Assembly: GCA_963709525.1 (NCBI GenBank)
Contig: CAVPXB010000016.1
Location: 1 to 64,000, forward strand
Length of the DNA stretch: 64,000 bases
Source: CAIWHR01 sp963709525
GTDB taxonomy: Bacteria > Pseudomonadota > Gammaproteobacteria > Burkholderiales > Casimicrobiaceae
Reading direction: 5' to 3'
A model generated the notes under the pieces. The model was given only the letters and a program-made list of their open reading frames with translations, made no database searches and was not told where the DNA came from. This document shows positions 27,295 to 36,215 of the stretch, in pieces; position 1 is the first letter of the stretch; each line of letters begins with the position of its first letter. The position numbers and the translations under genes were made by a program.

Positions 27295-28201
27295 TCACTG
27301 TTCGTCGTGGAGAATTCCGTCGACATCGCCTCGGCTGCCGGAATCGAGCCTGGCGGCGATTGCCTGCAGTCCAGCCAGGGCGCTCGTTGCCAATCCCACG
27401 TCATCGGAAGTGGGGACCTCGGGTTCGCGCGGATTGATGCGGATCAGGCGTCCATCGAACTGATGGACGACGCGTTGACTGAACAGCCGCACCGACGGAA
27501 TGGCAGTCCCCGCACCCAGTTCAATCACCACCGGATGCCGGACTTTGGACAACCACGCTTCCTGACGCGCCGCCTGACCGCAGGTCCGCCTGTCGCTCCA
27601 CCCGCCGTCGCCGAACATCAGAACATTCGGGCGCGCCAGGTCGACCGCAATGAGGGCAGGCCGGCGCCTCGTTGCGCAGGCGGCACGCCGCGGCGTCGAC
27701 GTCGGGCAGGAAGGCTTCGGCGCTCCAGATTTCCTCGCTGCAGGGCGCGAGGCATTGCAGGTGGTGAATCGAGCCGTGGCATTCATGGATACGCTGCGAA
27801 TCGAATCCGGCCGTCTGGAACTGACCGTCGACGTTGCTGGTGAAGACGCTGTAGCCCAGCGGCATCCGCTCGCCCCAGGTCTTCAATAGCGCGAAGCCAG
27901 GGTGCGGCGGCGTGGCACGATACAGCGCCAGCCGATGGCCGTAGAAACCCCAGGCGCGCTCGGGCGCGGCGCGAAACGCCGCCGGGGAAGCGATGCTGTA
28001 GAAGTCGATCTGCGCCCGCGCCAGCGCCGGGTACGCTTTCCAGAACCCTTCCTCACCACGGAAATCAGGCAGCCCCGAGTCGACCCCCATGCCGGCGCCA
28101 GCCGCGATGATCAACGCGTCGGCGGCCTCGATCAGCGCCGCGGCGCGCTCGATCGATACAGCGGCGAGATCGTCTTCGTGCGGGCAGGGCATGTTGTTCA
28201 C
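27295..28201 (-). CDS. Sir2-family NAD-dependent protein deacylase, frame broken once
   Basis: Sirtuin of about 300 residues. Visible motifs are the NAD-binding 'IAAGAGMGVDSGLPDFRG', 'VFTSNVDGQFQTAG' (TSNVD in place of the usual TQNID), the catalytic His in 'ECHGSIHHLQC', and Cys pairs ('LQCLAPC', 'CPHCGRP') for the zinc. After a one-base break near 27640 the frame continues 'RPNVLMFGDGGW', 'VVIELGAGTAIPSVRLFS'. The GTG start at 28201 overlaps the TGA of the upstream gene (GTGA), indicating translational coupling. The 'GDGGW...' and 'ELGAGTAIPSVR' stretches match a bacterial sirtuin subgroup. Likely functional apart from the indel. Confidence 0.85.
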
Positions 28202-28593
28202 GATTCGTCGGCGCTGCCCTCAAGTTCGAGGCGCTCGGTCGCCATGATGTACTCGCTGATTGCAATGTTCTCGATCAACAGCGGCCCCATCGCCAGATAC
28301 GCAAGGATCACCTTGTTCGGAACGCCCTGCGTTTCCACCTCCTTGGCTTGACGCGAGAGTGCCGTGAGCACGCCGTCAGCGTCAAGGCTGAACACTTGCC
28401 GCGCCCACTCGCTCCGCAGCGTTTGCGTGCGCGCGATGGCGTTCAGGATCGGTGCGGGTACGGCGAGCCTGCTGGTATGGGGACTGCGCGAATCGGCGTG
28501 CAATCGGCACTTGCTCGCGAACGAGGGGGCATTAGCTGCCGCAGGTTGGCCGCGATGCTGGAAACATCGCCCGGGAGATAGCGCCGATTGCAC
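28198..28593 (-). CDS. Hypothetical protein translationally coupled to the sirtuin
   Basis: Only the region from about residue 45 on looks protein-like: 'PILNAIARTQTLRSEWARQV', 'VLTALSRQAKEVETQGVPNK', 'VILAYLAMGPLLIENIAISE', then 'YIMATERLELEGSADES'. It is mostly helical. The start is unclear; the first 40 residues are Arg/Pro-rich and may not be translated, and no strong ribosome binding site was found. The stop TGA overlaps the GTG of the sir2 gene, so the two are coupled and the protein may be a partner or modulator of the deacylase. I do not recognise the family. Confidence 0.5.
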   Translation of the reverse strand: MQSALSPGRCFQHRGQPAAANAPSFASKCRLHADSRSPHTSRLAVPAPILNAIARTQTLRSEWARQVFSLDADGVLTALSRQAKEVETQGVPNKVILAYLAMGPLLIENIAISEYIMATERLELEGSADES

Positions 28594-28642
28594 TTACGGC
28601 AAGGCCTCCGCGAAGCGCTGCGTCTCTAACTCATTGATTTCA

Positions 28643-28719
28643 TGGTCGGGGTGAGAGGATTTGAACCTCCGGCCTCTACGTCCCGAACGTAGCGCTCTAC
28701 CAGGCTAAGCTACACCCCG
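28643..28719 (-). tRNA. tRNA-Pro (anticodon CGG)
   Basis: The minus strand folds into a complete 77-base cloverleaf with encoded CCA. The acceptor stem is CGGGGTG/CACCCCG. The anticodon arm is CTACG-TTCGGGA-CGTAG with anticodon CGG. The T arm is GAGG-TTCAAAT-CCTC. It reads codon CCG, the usual major Pro codon in a G+C-rich genome. It lies between the Sir2 pair and ispB. Confidence 0.97.
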
Positions 28720-28825
28720 ATCTACTGCAGCCGGCCTTGTTGGCAGTCCGGTCAAGTTCGCGGCGGGAGACGACAACCCGCAAACTCCCCGCCCATCGAT
28801 CAGCGCCGGGCCTGCAGACGTTGCG

Positions 28826-29794
28826 TCAATAGGCCCTGCCTACGGCGAAGGACGCTAATTCTAGCAGGTTTTCCCGATGCGGCGAAGCGGGCAGCCCGGC
28901 GACGCATTCGGCGGCCGCATCGCTCTCTCGCTGCGCGCAGGCGCGCGCGTGATCGAGCGCTCCGGTGCGGGTGAGCACGTCCAGCACCGGCTGAAAATCG
29001 GTCAGGCGACCATTGGTGATCGCGTTGCGGATGACGTCCGCCTCGGCCGGCGTCCCTACCTTCATCGCGCGGATCAGCGGCAAAGTCATCTTGCCCTCGG
29101 CGAGATCGTCGCCCAGATTCTTGCCGATGGCGTGGAGGTCGCCCGAATAGTCGAGGATGTCGTCGACCAGTTGAAAGGCGGTCCCCAGATGCATGCCATA
29201 ACGTGCCAGCCGCGCTTCGTTGTCGGACCCGCATTCGGCAAGCACCGCGCCGAGTTGTGCCGCCGCCTCGAAGAGCTTGGCTGTCTTGCGCTGGATGACG
29301 GCGAGATAGGTATCTTCGTCCAGGTCCGGATTGCCGGCGTTCATCAACTGCAGGACTTCGCCCTCCGCAATGACATTGGTGGCGTTGGACAGGATTTCGA
29401 GGATGCGCACCGAACCCAGGCCCACCATCAGCTGGAACGCGCGGGAATAGAGGAAATCGCCGACCAGCACGCTGGCCGAGTTCCCGAATGTCGCGTTGGC
29501 GGTCGCGTGCCCCCGGCGCAACTGGCTCTCGTCGACCACGTCATCGTGGAGCAATGTTGCCGTGTGGATCATCTCGACGGCAGCGGCAAGCACGTACTGG
29601 CTGGCGCCGGGGTAGCCGCAGGCGCGCGCGGAGAGCACGAGCAGCGCCGGGCGCAGCCGCTTGCCGCCACCGGTGATGATGTACTCGGCCACCTGCCGGA
29701 TCAGTGCGACGTCCGATCCGAGACTCGCGCGCAGGGCGGTGTCGACTTTCGCCAGGTCGGCGGCGAGGGCGAGCTTCAGGGTTTCGGCGGTCAC
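28826..29794 (-). CDS. ispB: Octaprenyl diphosphate synthase (polyprenyl synthetase)
   Basis: Trans-isoprenyl diphosphate synthase making the long side chain of ubiquinone. Both aspartate-rich motifs are present: 'LLHDDVVDESQLRRGHATAN' (first DDxxD) and 'FQLVDDILDYSG' (second). Also 'GGGKRLRPALLVLSARACGY' and 'KNLGDDLAEGKMTLPLI'. The GTG at 29794 gives 322 residues, the usual IspB length; a TTG at 29839 is an alternative without a better binding site. The gene is divergent from rplU-rpmA, the arrangement usual in beta- and gammaproteobacteria. Intact. Confidence 0.95.
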   Translation of the reverse strand: MTAETLKLALAADLAKVDTALRASLGSDVALIRQVAEYIITGGGKRLRPALLVLSARACGYPGASQYVLAAAVEMIHTATLLHDDVVDESQLRRGHATANATFGNSASVLVGDFLYSRAFQLMVGLGSVRILEILSNATNVIAEGEVLQLMNAGNPDLDEDTYLAVIQRKTAKLFEAAAQLGAVLAECGSDNEARLARYGMHLGTAFQLVDDILDYSGDLHAIGKNLGDDLAEGKMTLPLIRAMKVGTPAEADVIRNAITNGRLTDFQPVLDVLTRTGALDHARACAQRESDAAAECVAGLPASPHRENLLELASFAVGRAY

Positions 29795-30070
29795 GTCAGT
29801 CGGGGGGCAAATGGCGCGCGGGTGCTGCGCGCCGGTCAACGGAGTCGAGCGCAGACCGCTCCGAACGTCTCGCTCGGGCGACCGGGCAGCGCGACCCGAA
29901 CGGGACAGAATTGTAACCGATCGGCCGACGGGTACTTCATCGGCACCCGCCCGGGGTTCGCCATCTCCTGGGCGAACCGTTGCTTTCCCCGCTGCGCCGG
30001 ATTTCCGGGGACGCAGTTGCCCGCGGCGGCGGGCTCATCCGCTGCTGCGAAATCCATGCGAAATCCATTT

Positions 30071-30100
30071 TTGACAGCGTTGAGCGAAATTGCTTATAAT
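30071..30100 (+). promoter_or_regulatory. Sigma70 promoter of rplU-rpmA
   Basis: Perfect TTGACA at 30071-30076 and perfect TATAAT at 30095-30100 with an 18-base spacer, 134 bases upstream of rplU. One of the few consensus promoters visible in the window; it fits strong expression of ribosomal protein genes. Confidence 0.85.
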
Positions 30101-30234
30101 TTAAGGCTTTCCGCGGTCTTTCGGCTTGGACAGCAGGCGGCGAGGGCGCAACCGGCTTCAGCGCGCCGCCATTTGAGCGCGCGGGCCACCGGCCCGGTGA
30201 AGGGCAATGCAACAATCACCAACGGAGTAACACC

Positions 30235-30546
30235 ATGTACGCGGTCGTAAAAACCGGCGGCAAGCAATACAAGGTTGCCCTCGGCGAAAAACTCAAAGTA
30301 GAACAGATACCGGCGGACGTGGGCGCAGAAGTTGTTCTCGATCAGGTGTTGATGATCGGCGAAGGCGAGAGCGTCCGTCTCGGTCAACCCACCGTCGTCG
30401 GCGCGACGGTCAAGGCCACGGTCGTCGCCCACGGGCGCGGCGACAAGATCACGATCTTCAAGATGCGTCGGCGCAAGCACTACCAGAAACACCAGGGCCA
30501 CCGTCAGGGCTTTACCGAGCTCAAGATCGAGAGCATCGTCGGCTAA
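30235..30546 (+). CDS. rplU: 50S ribosomal protein L21
   Basis: A 103-residue L21: 'MYAVVKTGGKQYKVALGEKL', 'KVEQIPADVGAEVVLDQVLM', and the C-terminal signature 'KITIFKMRRRKHYQKHQGHR', 'FTELKIESI'. It binds 23S rRNA in the large subunit. GGAG lies nine bases upstream of the ATG. rpmA follows after 12 bases; both are served by the promoter at 30071-30100 and a terminator after rpmA. Intact. Confidence 0.98.
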   Translation: MYAVVKTGGKQYKVALGEKLKVEQIPADVGAEVVLDQVLMIGEGESVRLGQPTVVGATVKATVVAHGRGDKITIFKMRRRKHYQKHQGHRQGFTELKIESIVG

Positions 30547-30558
30547 GGAGCATTCACC

Positions 30559-30822
30559 ATGGCACACAAAAAAGCAGGCGGCAGTTCACGCAACGGCCGC
30601 GATTCCGAGTCGAAGCGCCTGGGCGTGAAGTCCTACGGCGGCGAGCTCATTTCCGCCGGCAGCATCATCGTTCGCCAGCGCGGGACGCAAATCCATCCCG
30701 GCGTCAACGTCGGTGTCGGCAAGGACCACACGCTCTTTGCGCTGGTCGCCGGCCACGTCGTGTTCGCGATCAAGGGCAAGGACAAGAAGAAGATCGCGAG
30801 CATCGAGCCCGTTGCGGCCTGA
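30559..30822 (+). CDS. rpmA: 50S ribosomal protein L27
   Basis: An 87-residue L27 with the usual N terminus 'MAHKKAGGSSRNGRDSESKR', whose tail reaches towards the peptidyl transferase centre, then 'LGVKSYGGELISAGSIIVRQ' and 'RGTQIHPGVNVGVGKDHTLF'. AAGGAG precedes the ATG. Second gene of the rplU-rpmA operon; an intrinsic terminator follows 40 bases after the stop. Intact. Confidence 0.98.
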   Translation: MAHKKAGGSSRNGRDSESKRLGVKSYGGELISAGSIIVRQRGTQIHPGVNVGVGKDHTLFALVAGHVVFAIKGKDKKKIASIEPVAA

Positions 30823-30862
30823 GCCTGCGCTGCACCGTTGCGGGAGAGCCTCCCGCCAGAAG

Positions 30863-30887
30863 AACCCGGCCCAGGCCGGGTTTTTTT
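30863..30887 (+). terminator. Intrinsic terminator after rpmA
   Basis: AACCCGGC-CCAG-GCCGGG followed by seven T: a G+C-rich stem of six to eight pairs with a four-base loop and a T run. It ends the rplU-rpmA transcript. Confidence 0.88.
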
Positions 30888-31124
30888 CGCTCGCTCGCCA
30901 CTGCCGCTGCCGCGAGGATGTCCTGCGCGCCGGAATTTGTGGCGACAATCCCACCTGCGTCAAGGTTTTGGCGCGGATAATCGTTTAACCTTGCGCGGTT
31001 GGCGCGCTCGAGGTCACCATCGCGTGATGCGCCGCGATGTTCGGCCGGCAGGAGCTACCCGCTCCGCGCATGGCCGTTGCCAGCGACCTGGCGCGAGACA
31101 CGATCGAGCGCGGAGGAACGACGG
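30888..31124. other. Intergenic region upstream of the bkd operon
   Basis: No gene is seen in 237 bases. GGAGGA at 31112 is the ribosome binding site of bkdAA. No clear promoter or BkdR-type operator was recognised. Confidence 0.4.
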
Positions 31125-32358
31125 ATGACCCAGACCCCACCGCTGCACCTGCACGTGCCGGAGCCCACCGGGCGACCGGGGCGCGACACCGACTTCTCGT
31201 ACCTGCACCTCTCACCGGCGGGAGCCACGCGGCGGCCGCCGGTGGACGCGCTGCCGTCGCAAACCAACGATCTCGCCTACGCGCTGGTGCGCGTGCTCGA
31301 TGACGATGGCCGGGCGATCGGGCCGTGGGCGCCCGCGGTGTCGCCCGATCTGCTGCGCGCCGGCTTGAGGGCGATGCAGAAGCTGCGCATCTACGACGCG
31401 CGGATGCTGATCGCGCAGCGGCAGAAGAAGATGTCGTTCTACATGCAGAGCCTCGGCGAGGAGGCGATCGCAGTCGCCCATGCGCTGGCGCTCGAGGCGG
31501 ACGACATGTGCTTTCCCACGTACCGCCAGCAGGGAATTCTGATCGCGCGGGGTTACAGCCTGGTCGACATGATGTGCCAGCTGTTTTCCAACGCGCGCGA
31601 TCCGTTGAAGGGCCGCCAGCTGCCGGTGATGTATTCGTCGAAGAAGTCCGGGTTCTTCTCGATCTCCGGCAACCTGGGCACGCAGTTCATCCAGGCGGTG
31701 GGCTGGGGCATGGCGTCGGCGATCAAGGGCGACACGCGCATCGCTTCGGCGTTCATCGGCGACGGCTCGACCGCGGAAGCGGACTTCCACAACGCGCTCA
31801 CCTTCGCCGCGGTGTATCGCGCGCCGGTGATTCTCAACGTCGTCAACAACCAGTGGGCGATCTCGTCGTTCCAGGGCATCGCCGGCGGCGAAGCCACGAC
31901 CTTCGCCGCGCGCGGCGTCGGCAACGGGATTGCATCGTTGCGCGTCGACGGCAACGATTTCCTCGCCGTGTTCGCCGCATCGCAGTGGGCGATCGAGCGC
32001 GCGCGCGGCGGGCTCGGGCCGACGCTGATCGAGTGGATCACCTATCGCGTCGGGGCGCACTCGACGTCCGACGACCCGACGAAATACCGGCCGTCGGACG
32101 ACTCGGCGCATTTCCCGCTCGGCGACCCGGTCGCTCCGGTTGAAGCAGCACCTGATGGGCATCGGCGCGTGGTCGGAGGACGAGCACACGCGCACGCAGA
32201 AGGAACTGGAGGAGGAAGTGATCGCGGCCCAGAAGGAGGCGGAGGGTTACGGCACGCTCATCACCGGACCGATTTCAGGCGCGGCGACGATGTTCGACGA
32301 CGTTTACAAGACCATGCCCGCGCACCTGCGCCGGCAGCGCCAGCAGCTGGGGGTCTGA
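31125..32358 (+). CDS. bkdAA: Branched-chain 2-oxo acid dehydrogenase E1 alpha subunit, frame broken once
   Basis: Decarboxylating subunit of the complex that converts the 2-oxo acids of Val, Leu and Ile to acyl-CoA. It opens 'LHLHVPEPTGRPGRDTDFSY' exactly in the Pseudomonas BkdA1 style. Also seen are 'QRQKKMSFYMQSLGEEAIAV', 'MCFPTYRQQGILIARGYSLV', the thiamine diphosphate motif 'GDGSTAEADFHNALTFAAVY...NVVNNQW', and the phosphorylation-loop region 'RVGAHSTSDDPTKYRPSDD'. A one-base insertion at about 32135 (CTCC for CTC) breaks the frame after 'FPLGDPVA'; it resumes 'LKQHLMGIGAWSEDEHTRTQ' to the stop at 32358. GGAGGA precedes the ATG at 31125. First gene of a four-gene operon; bkdAB starts two bases after the stop. 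Confidence 0.93.
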
Positions 32359-32360
32359 TC

Positions 32361-33375
32361 ATGAGTTCGATGACGATGATCCAGGCGCTGCGCTCGGCGA
32401 TGGACGTGATGCTGGAGCGCGACGGCAACGTCGTCGTGTTCGGCGAAGACGTGGGCTATTTCGGCGGCGTGTTCCGGTGTACCGACGGCCTGCAGGCGAA
32501 GTACGGCAGCTCGCGCGTGTTCGACACCCCGATCGCCGAAGGCGGCATCATCGGCATGGCCGTCGGCATGGGGGCGTATGGCTTGCGCCCCGTGGCCGAG
32601 ATCCAGTTCGCCGATTACTTCTATCCCGCCTACGACCAGATCGTGTCCGAGGCCGCGCGCTTGCGGCACCGGTCCGCCGGCGACTTCACCGCGCCGCTCA
32701 CCATCCGCATGCCTTGCGGCGGCGGCATCTACGGCGGCCAGACGCACAGCCAGAGCCCGGAGGCGCTGTTCACGCACGTCTGCGGCCTGCGCACGGTGAT
32801 GCCGTCCAACCCCTACGACGCCAAGGGCCTGCTGATCGCGTCGATCGAGTGCGACGATCCGGTGATCTTCCTCGAGCCCAAGCGGCTGTACAACGGCCCT
32901 TTCGATGGCCACCATGACCAGCCGGTGGTGCCGTGGTCCAAGCACCCGCTGGGCGATGTGCCCGACGGCTATTACACGGTGCCGCTGGAGTCGGCCTCGG
33001 TGTTTCGTCCGGGCAGGGAGCTGACCGTGCTCACCTACGGCACGATGGTGTTCGTCTGCGCTGCGGCCGCCGCGGAAACCGGCATCGATGCGGAAATCAT
33101 CGACCTGCGCAGCCTCTGGCCGCTGGATCTCGAGACCATCGTCGCGTCGGTGCAGAAGACGGGGCGCTGCGTCGTCGTCCACGAGGCCACGCGCACCAGC
33201 GGCTTCGGCGCCGAGTTGACGGCGCTGGTGCAGGAGCATTGTTTCTACCATCTCGAGGCACCGATCGAGCGCGTGACCGGCTGGGACACGCCGTACCCGC
33301 ACGCGCAGGAGTGGGCGTATTTCCCCGGCCCGGACGCGGGTCGGCGCGGCGTTCAAGCGCGCGATGGAGGCCTGA
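32361..33375 (+). CDS. bkdAB: Branched-chain 2-oxo acid dehydrogenase E1 beta subunit, frame broken near the end
   Basis: Partner of E1 alpha: 'MIQALRSAMDVMLERDGNVV', 'FGEDVGYFGGVFRCTDGLQA', 'FDTPIAEGGIIGMAVGMGAY', 'QIQFADYFYPAYDQIVSEAA'-type region, and 'GGIYGGQTHSQSPEALFTHV'. The transketolase C-terminal domain shows 'LTVLTYGTMVFVCAAAA' and 'VVHEATRTSGFGAELTAL'. A one-base insertion near 33332 (CCCGGAC for CCCGAC) breaks the frame ten codons before the end. The restored tail 'RVGAAFKRAMEA' stops at 33375, one base before the E2 ATG. About 337 residues when repaired, normal for the family. Confidence 0.93.
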
Positions 33376-33376
33376 G

Positions 33377-34667
33377 ATGGGAATCCATGTCATCAGGATG
33401 CCCGACATCGGCGAGGGCATCGCCGAGGTCGAGCTGGTGGAGTGGCACGTCGAACCTGGCGCGATCGTGGTCGAGGACCAGACGCTGGCCGACGTCATGA
33501 CCGACAAGGCGACGGTGGAGATTCCGTCGCCGGTGGCCGGGCGCGTGCTTGCCCTGGGCGGCAAGGTCGGCGACGTGCTGGCGGTCGGCGCCGAACTGAT
33601 CCGGCTCGAAGTCGAAGGGGCGGGCAACGTCGTTCCGCGAGCTCTGCGGCCGAAGCGCCGCCGCGCCCGTTGCGGCAGTGCCCGCGGCGCACGGCAGCGC
33701 CGGCGCTGCCAAGCTGCGCCGGAAATGCCGCCGCCTGTCGCCTGCGCCGCGGCGGCGCCCGTGCTCGACCCGCACGCGACTGCCCGGAGACAAGCCGATC
33801 GCCTCGCCGGCGGTGCGCCGCCGCGCCTGGGAGCTGGGCATCGAACTGCAGTACGTGCAGGGCAGCGGCCCGGCGGGCCGCATCACGCACGAGGATCTCG
33901 ACGCGTTTGTCGCGCGCGGGGCAGCGCAGCGCCGGGCTCGGCCGCTGCGCATCCCGCTACGCGCCGCGCGACGACGCGACCGAAGTGCCCGTCATCGGCC
34001 TGCGGCGCAGGATCGCGCAGAAGATGCAGGAGTCCAAGCGCCGCATCCCGCACTTCACCTATGTCGAAGAGGTCGACGTCACCGAACTCGAAGCGCTGCG
34101 CGCGCGCTTGAACGAGCTCTGGGGCGGAACGCGCGGACGCCTCACCATGCTGCCCTTCCTGATGCGCGCGATCGTGCTGGCGGTGCCGTCGTTTCCGCAG
34201 GTCAACGCGCGCTTCGACGACGACGCCGGCGTCGTGACGCGCTACGGCGCCGTGCACATCGGCATCGCCACGCAGACCGAAGGCGGATTGATGGTGCCGG
34301 TGGTGCGCCACGCCGAGGCGCGCGACCTGTGGTCGAGCGCGGCCGAGGTCACGCGCCTGGCCGACGCCGCGCGCAGCGGCAAGGCGGCACGCGACGAGCT
34401 GTCGGGCTCGACGATCACCATCACCAGCCTGGGCGCGCTGGGTGGCATCGTGACCACGCCGGTGATCAACCATCCCGAGGTGGCGATCGTCGGCATCAAC
34501 CGCATCGTTGCGCGGCCGATGATCCGCGACGGCGCGATCGTGGCGCGGCAGATGATGAACCTGTCGTCGTCGTTCGATCATCGCGTCGTCGACGGCGCCG
34601 ACGCGGCCGGTTCGTCCAGGCGCTGCGCGGCTACCTCGAATGCCCGGCGCTGTTGTTCGTGGAGTAG
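33377..34667 (+). CDS. bkdB: Dihydrolipoyl acyltransferase (E2) of the branched-chain complex, frame broken
   Basis: Core acyltransferase of the bkd complex. The N-terminal lipoyl domain has its modified Lys in 'MTDKATVEIPSPVAG'. After a low-complexity Pro/Ala linker comes the E1/E3-binding domain ('ASPAVRRRAWELGIELQYVQ', 'GSGPAGRITHEDLDAFV'). The catalytic domain holds 'VIGLRRRIAQKMQESKRRIP', 'LTMLPFLMRAIVLAVPSFPQ' and the active-site His/Asp in 'SFDHRVVDGADAAG'. Indels lie near 33640, in the linker (about 33780), near 33945 and near 34605; the tail 'FVQALRGYLECPALLFVE' ends at 34667. About 430 residues once repaired. lpdV starts three bases later. Confidence 0.9.
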
Positions 34668-34670
34668 GCG

Positions 34671-36086
34671 ATGAGCACACAGTCGACCACGTTGCTGGTG
34701 ATCGGCGGCGGTCCCGGCGGCTACGTCGCGGCGATCCGCGCCGGTCAGCTCGGCATCCCCACGACGCTCGTCGAGGGCGACGCGCTCGGCGGCACCTGCC
34801 TCAACGTCGGCTGCATTCCGTCCAAGGCGCTGATCCACGCGGCTGGCGAGTTCGAGCAGGCGTTGCATCACGCACGCGGCGGGGCGCTGGGCATCCATGT
34901 CGAGTCGCCGCGAATCGACGTTGTCGCAGACGGTGCGCTGGAAGGATGGCATCGTCAGCCGGTTGACGGCGGCGTGGCGGCGCTGCTGAAGAAGAGCGGC
35001 GTGCAGGTGATCAGGGGCTGGGCACGCATCGTCGACGGCAAGACCGTCGAGGTGTTGCCGGAGGGCGCTCCGCCGGACGCGGAGCCCATGCGCATCGGCT
35101 GCGAGCATCTGTTGCTGGCGACCGGCTCGCAGCCAGCGGCGCTGCCGGCGTTGCCCTTCGGCGGCGCGCGTCATTTCGTCGACCGAGGCGTTGTCGCCGT
35201 CAGTCGGTGCCCGGTCGCTGGTCGTCGTCGGCGCCGGCTACATCGGGCTCGAGCTGGGGATCGTCTATCGCAAGCTGGGCGGCGGAGGTCGCGGTCGTCG
35301 AGGCGCTCGACCGCGTCCTGCCCGCTTATGACGCAGGAGTTGACCCGGCCGGTCGTGGCATCGCTCAAGCGCCTGGGCGTGCAGCTGCACCTGTCCTGCG
35401 CCGTGCAGGGGATGAATGCCGGCGGCGATGCGCTGCGCGTGCGCGGCGCGGGCGGGGCGCGAGTTCGAGCTGCCCGCCGATCAGGTGCTGGTCGCGATTG
35501 GGCGGCGACCGCGCAGCGAGGGCTTCGGGCCTCGAGACGCTGCTGCTCGACATGGACGGCCGAGTCGGTCAGGATCGACGACCAGTGCCGCACGTCGATG
35601 CGCAACGTATGGGCGATCGGCGACCTGACCGGCGAGCCGATGCTCGCCCACCGCGCGATGGCGCAGGGCGAGATGGTGGCGGAAATCATCGCCGGCCAAC
35701 GCCGGCGTTTCGCGCCGGCGTCGATACCGGCCGTATGCTTCACCGACCCCGAAGTCGTGGTGGCGGGACTCTCGCCGTCCGCCGCCGAAGCGGCGGGCCT
35801 CGATTGCCGGAGCGCGATGTTCCCGTTCGCGGCGAATGGCCGCGCGATGACGCTCGAATCGACGGATGGGTTCATCCGCGTCGTCGCCCGCCGCGACAAT
35901 CACCTGATCGTCGGCTGGCAGGCCGTGGGTCGCGGCGTGTCCGAACTCGTCACCGCGTTCTCGCAGTCGATCGAGATGGGCGCGCGGCTCGAGGACGTGG
36001 CCGGCACCATCCACGCCCATCCGACGCTGGGCGAAGCGGTGCAGGAAACCGCGCTGCGCGCATTGGGGCACGCGCTGCACATCTGA
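34671..36086 (+). CDS. lpdV: Dihydrolipoyl dehydrogenase (E3), frame locally disturbed
   Basis: FAD disulfide oxidoreductase regenerating lipoamide for the bkd complex. FAD motif 'LLVIGGGPGGYVAAIRAGQL'; redox-active pair in 'GGTCLNVGCIPSKALIHAAG'; second FAD motif 'NVWAIGDLTGEPMLAHRAMA'. The C-terminal interface has the catalytic base His in 'IHAHPTLGEAVQETALRAL'. The NAD-binding region (about 35190-35310) and a stretch near 35440-35560 are disturbed by compensating one-base indels: the expected 'VVVGAGYIGLELGIVYRKLG' is readable in a neighbouring frame. Start ATG at 34671, stop 36086, about 471 residues. Last gene of the operon. Confidence 0.91.
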   Translation: MSTQSTTLLVIGGGPGGYVAAIRAGQLGIPTTLVEGDALGGTCLNVGCIPSKALIHAAGEFEQALHHARGGALGIHVESPRIDVVADGALEGWHRQPVDGGVAALLKKSGVQVIRGWARIVDGKTVEVLPEGAPPDAEPMRIGCEHLLLATGSQPAALPALPFGGARHFVDRGVVAVSRCPVAGRRRRRLHRARAGDRLSQAGRRRSRSSRRSTASCPLMTQELTRPVVASLKRLGVQLHLSCAVQGMNAGGDALRVRGAGGARVRAARRSGAGRDWAATAQRGLRASRRCCSTWTAESVRIDDQCRTSMRNVWAIGDLTGEPMLAHRAMAQGEMVAEIIAGQRRRFAPASIPAVCFTDPEVVVAGLSPSAAEAAGLDCRSAMFPFAANGRAMTLESTDGFIRVVARRDNHLIVGWQAVGRGVSELVTAFSQSIEMGARLEDVAGTIHAHPTLGEAVQETALRALGHALHI

Positions 36087-36215
36087 GTCGCCGGAATCCT
36101 GGGGTGCCGGCTTTAGGTCGCGAACGCTTTTTCGTCGAACGGCACCGTTCGCGGCTGAGCCCGTCGGCCCTTCGAAAGGCTTGGGCGACGGTTCATCATC
36201 TTCATGCCGGATCAA
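36087..36215. repeat. Intergenic REP-like palindrome (type 1)
   Basis: Bases 36145-36215 contain CCGTTCGCGGCTGAGCCCGT, CCCTTCGAAAGGCTTGGGCG, ACGGTTCATC and the tail TTCATGCCGGATCAA. This matches, with some decay, the larger palindrome at 51461-51565 (CCGTTCG...GAGCCCGTCGAAGCCCTTCG...CATGCCGGATCAA). It lies between the convergent lpdV and rlhA genes. Confidence 0.7.

Noticed and set aside
32100..36086. Programmed frameshifting or stop-codon recoding in the bkd genes
   Set aside because: Breaks occur at many unrelated positions in many unrelated genes, without slippery sequences or structures; sequencing indels explain them more simply.
36087..36113. Intrinsic terminator after lpdV
   Set aside because: GCCGG/CCGGC pairs with a 12-base loop and no T run; too weak to call.
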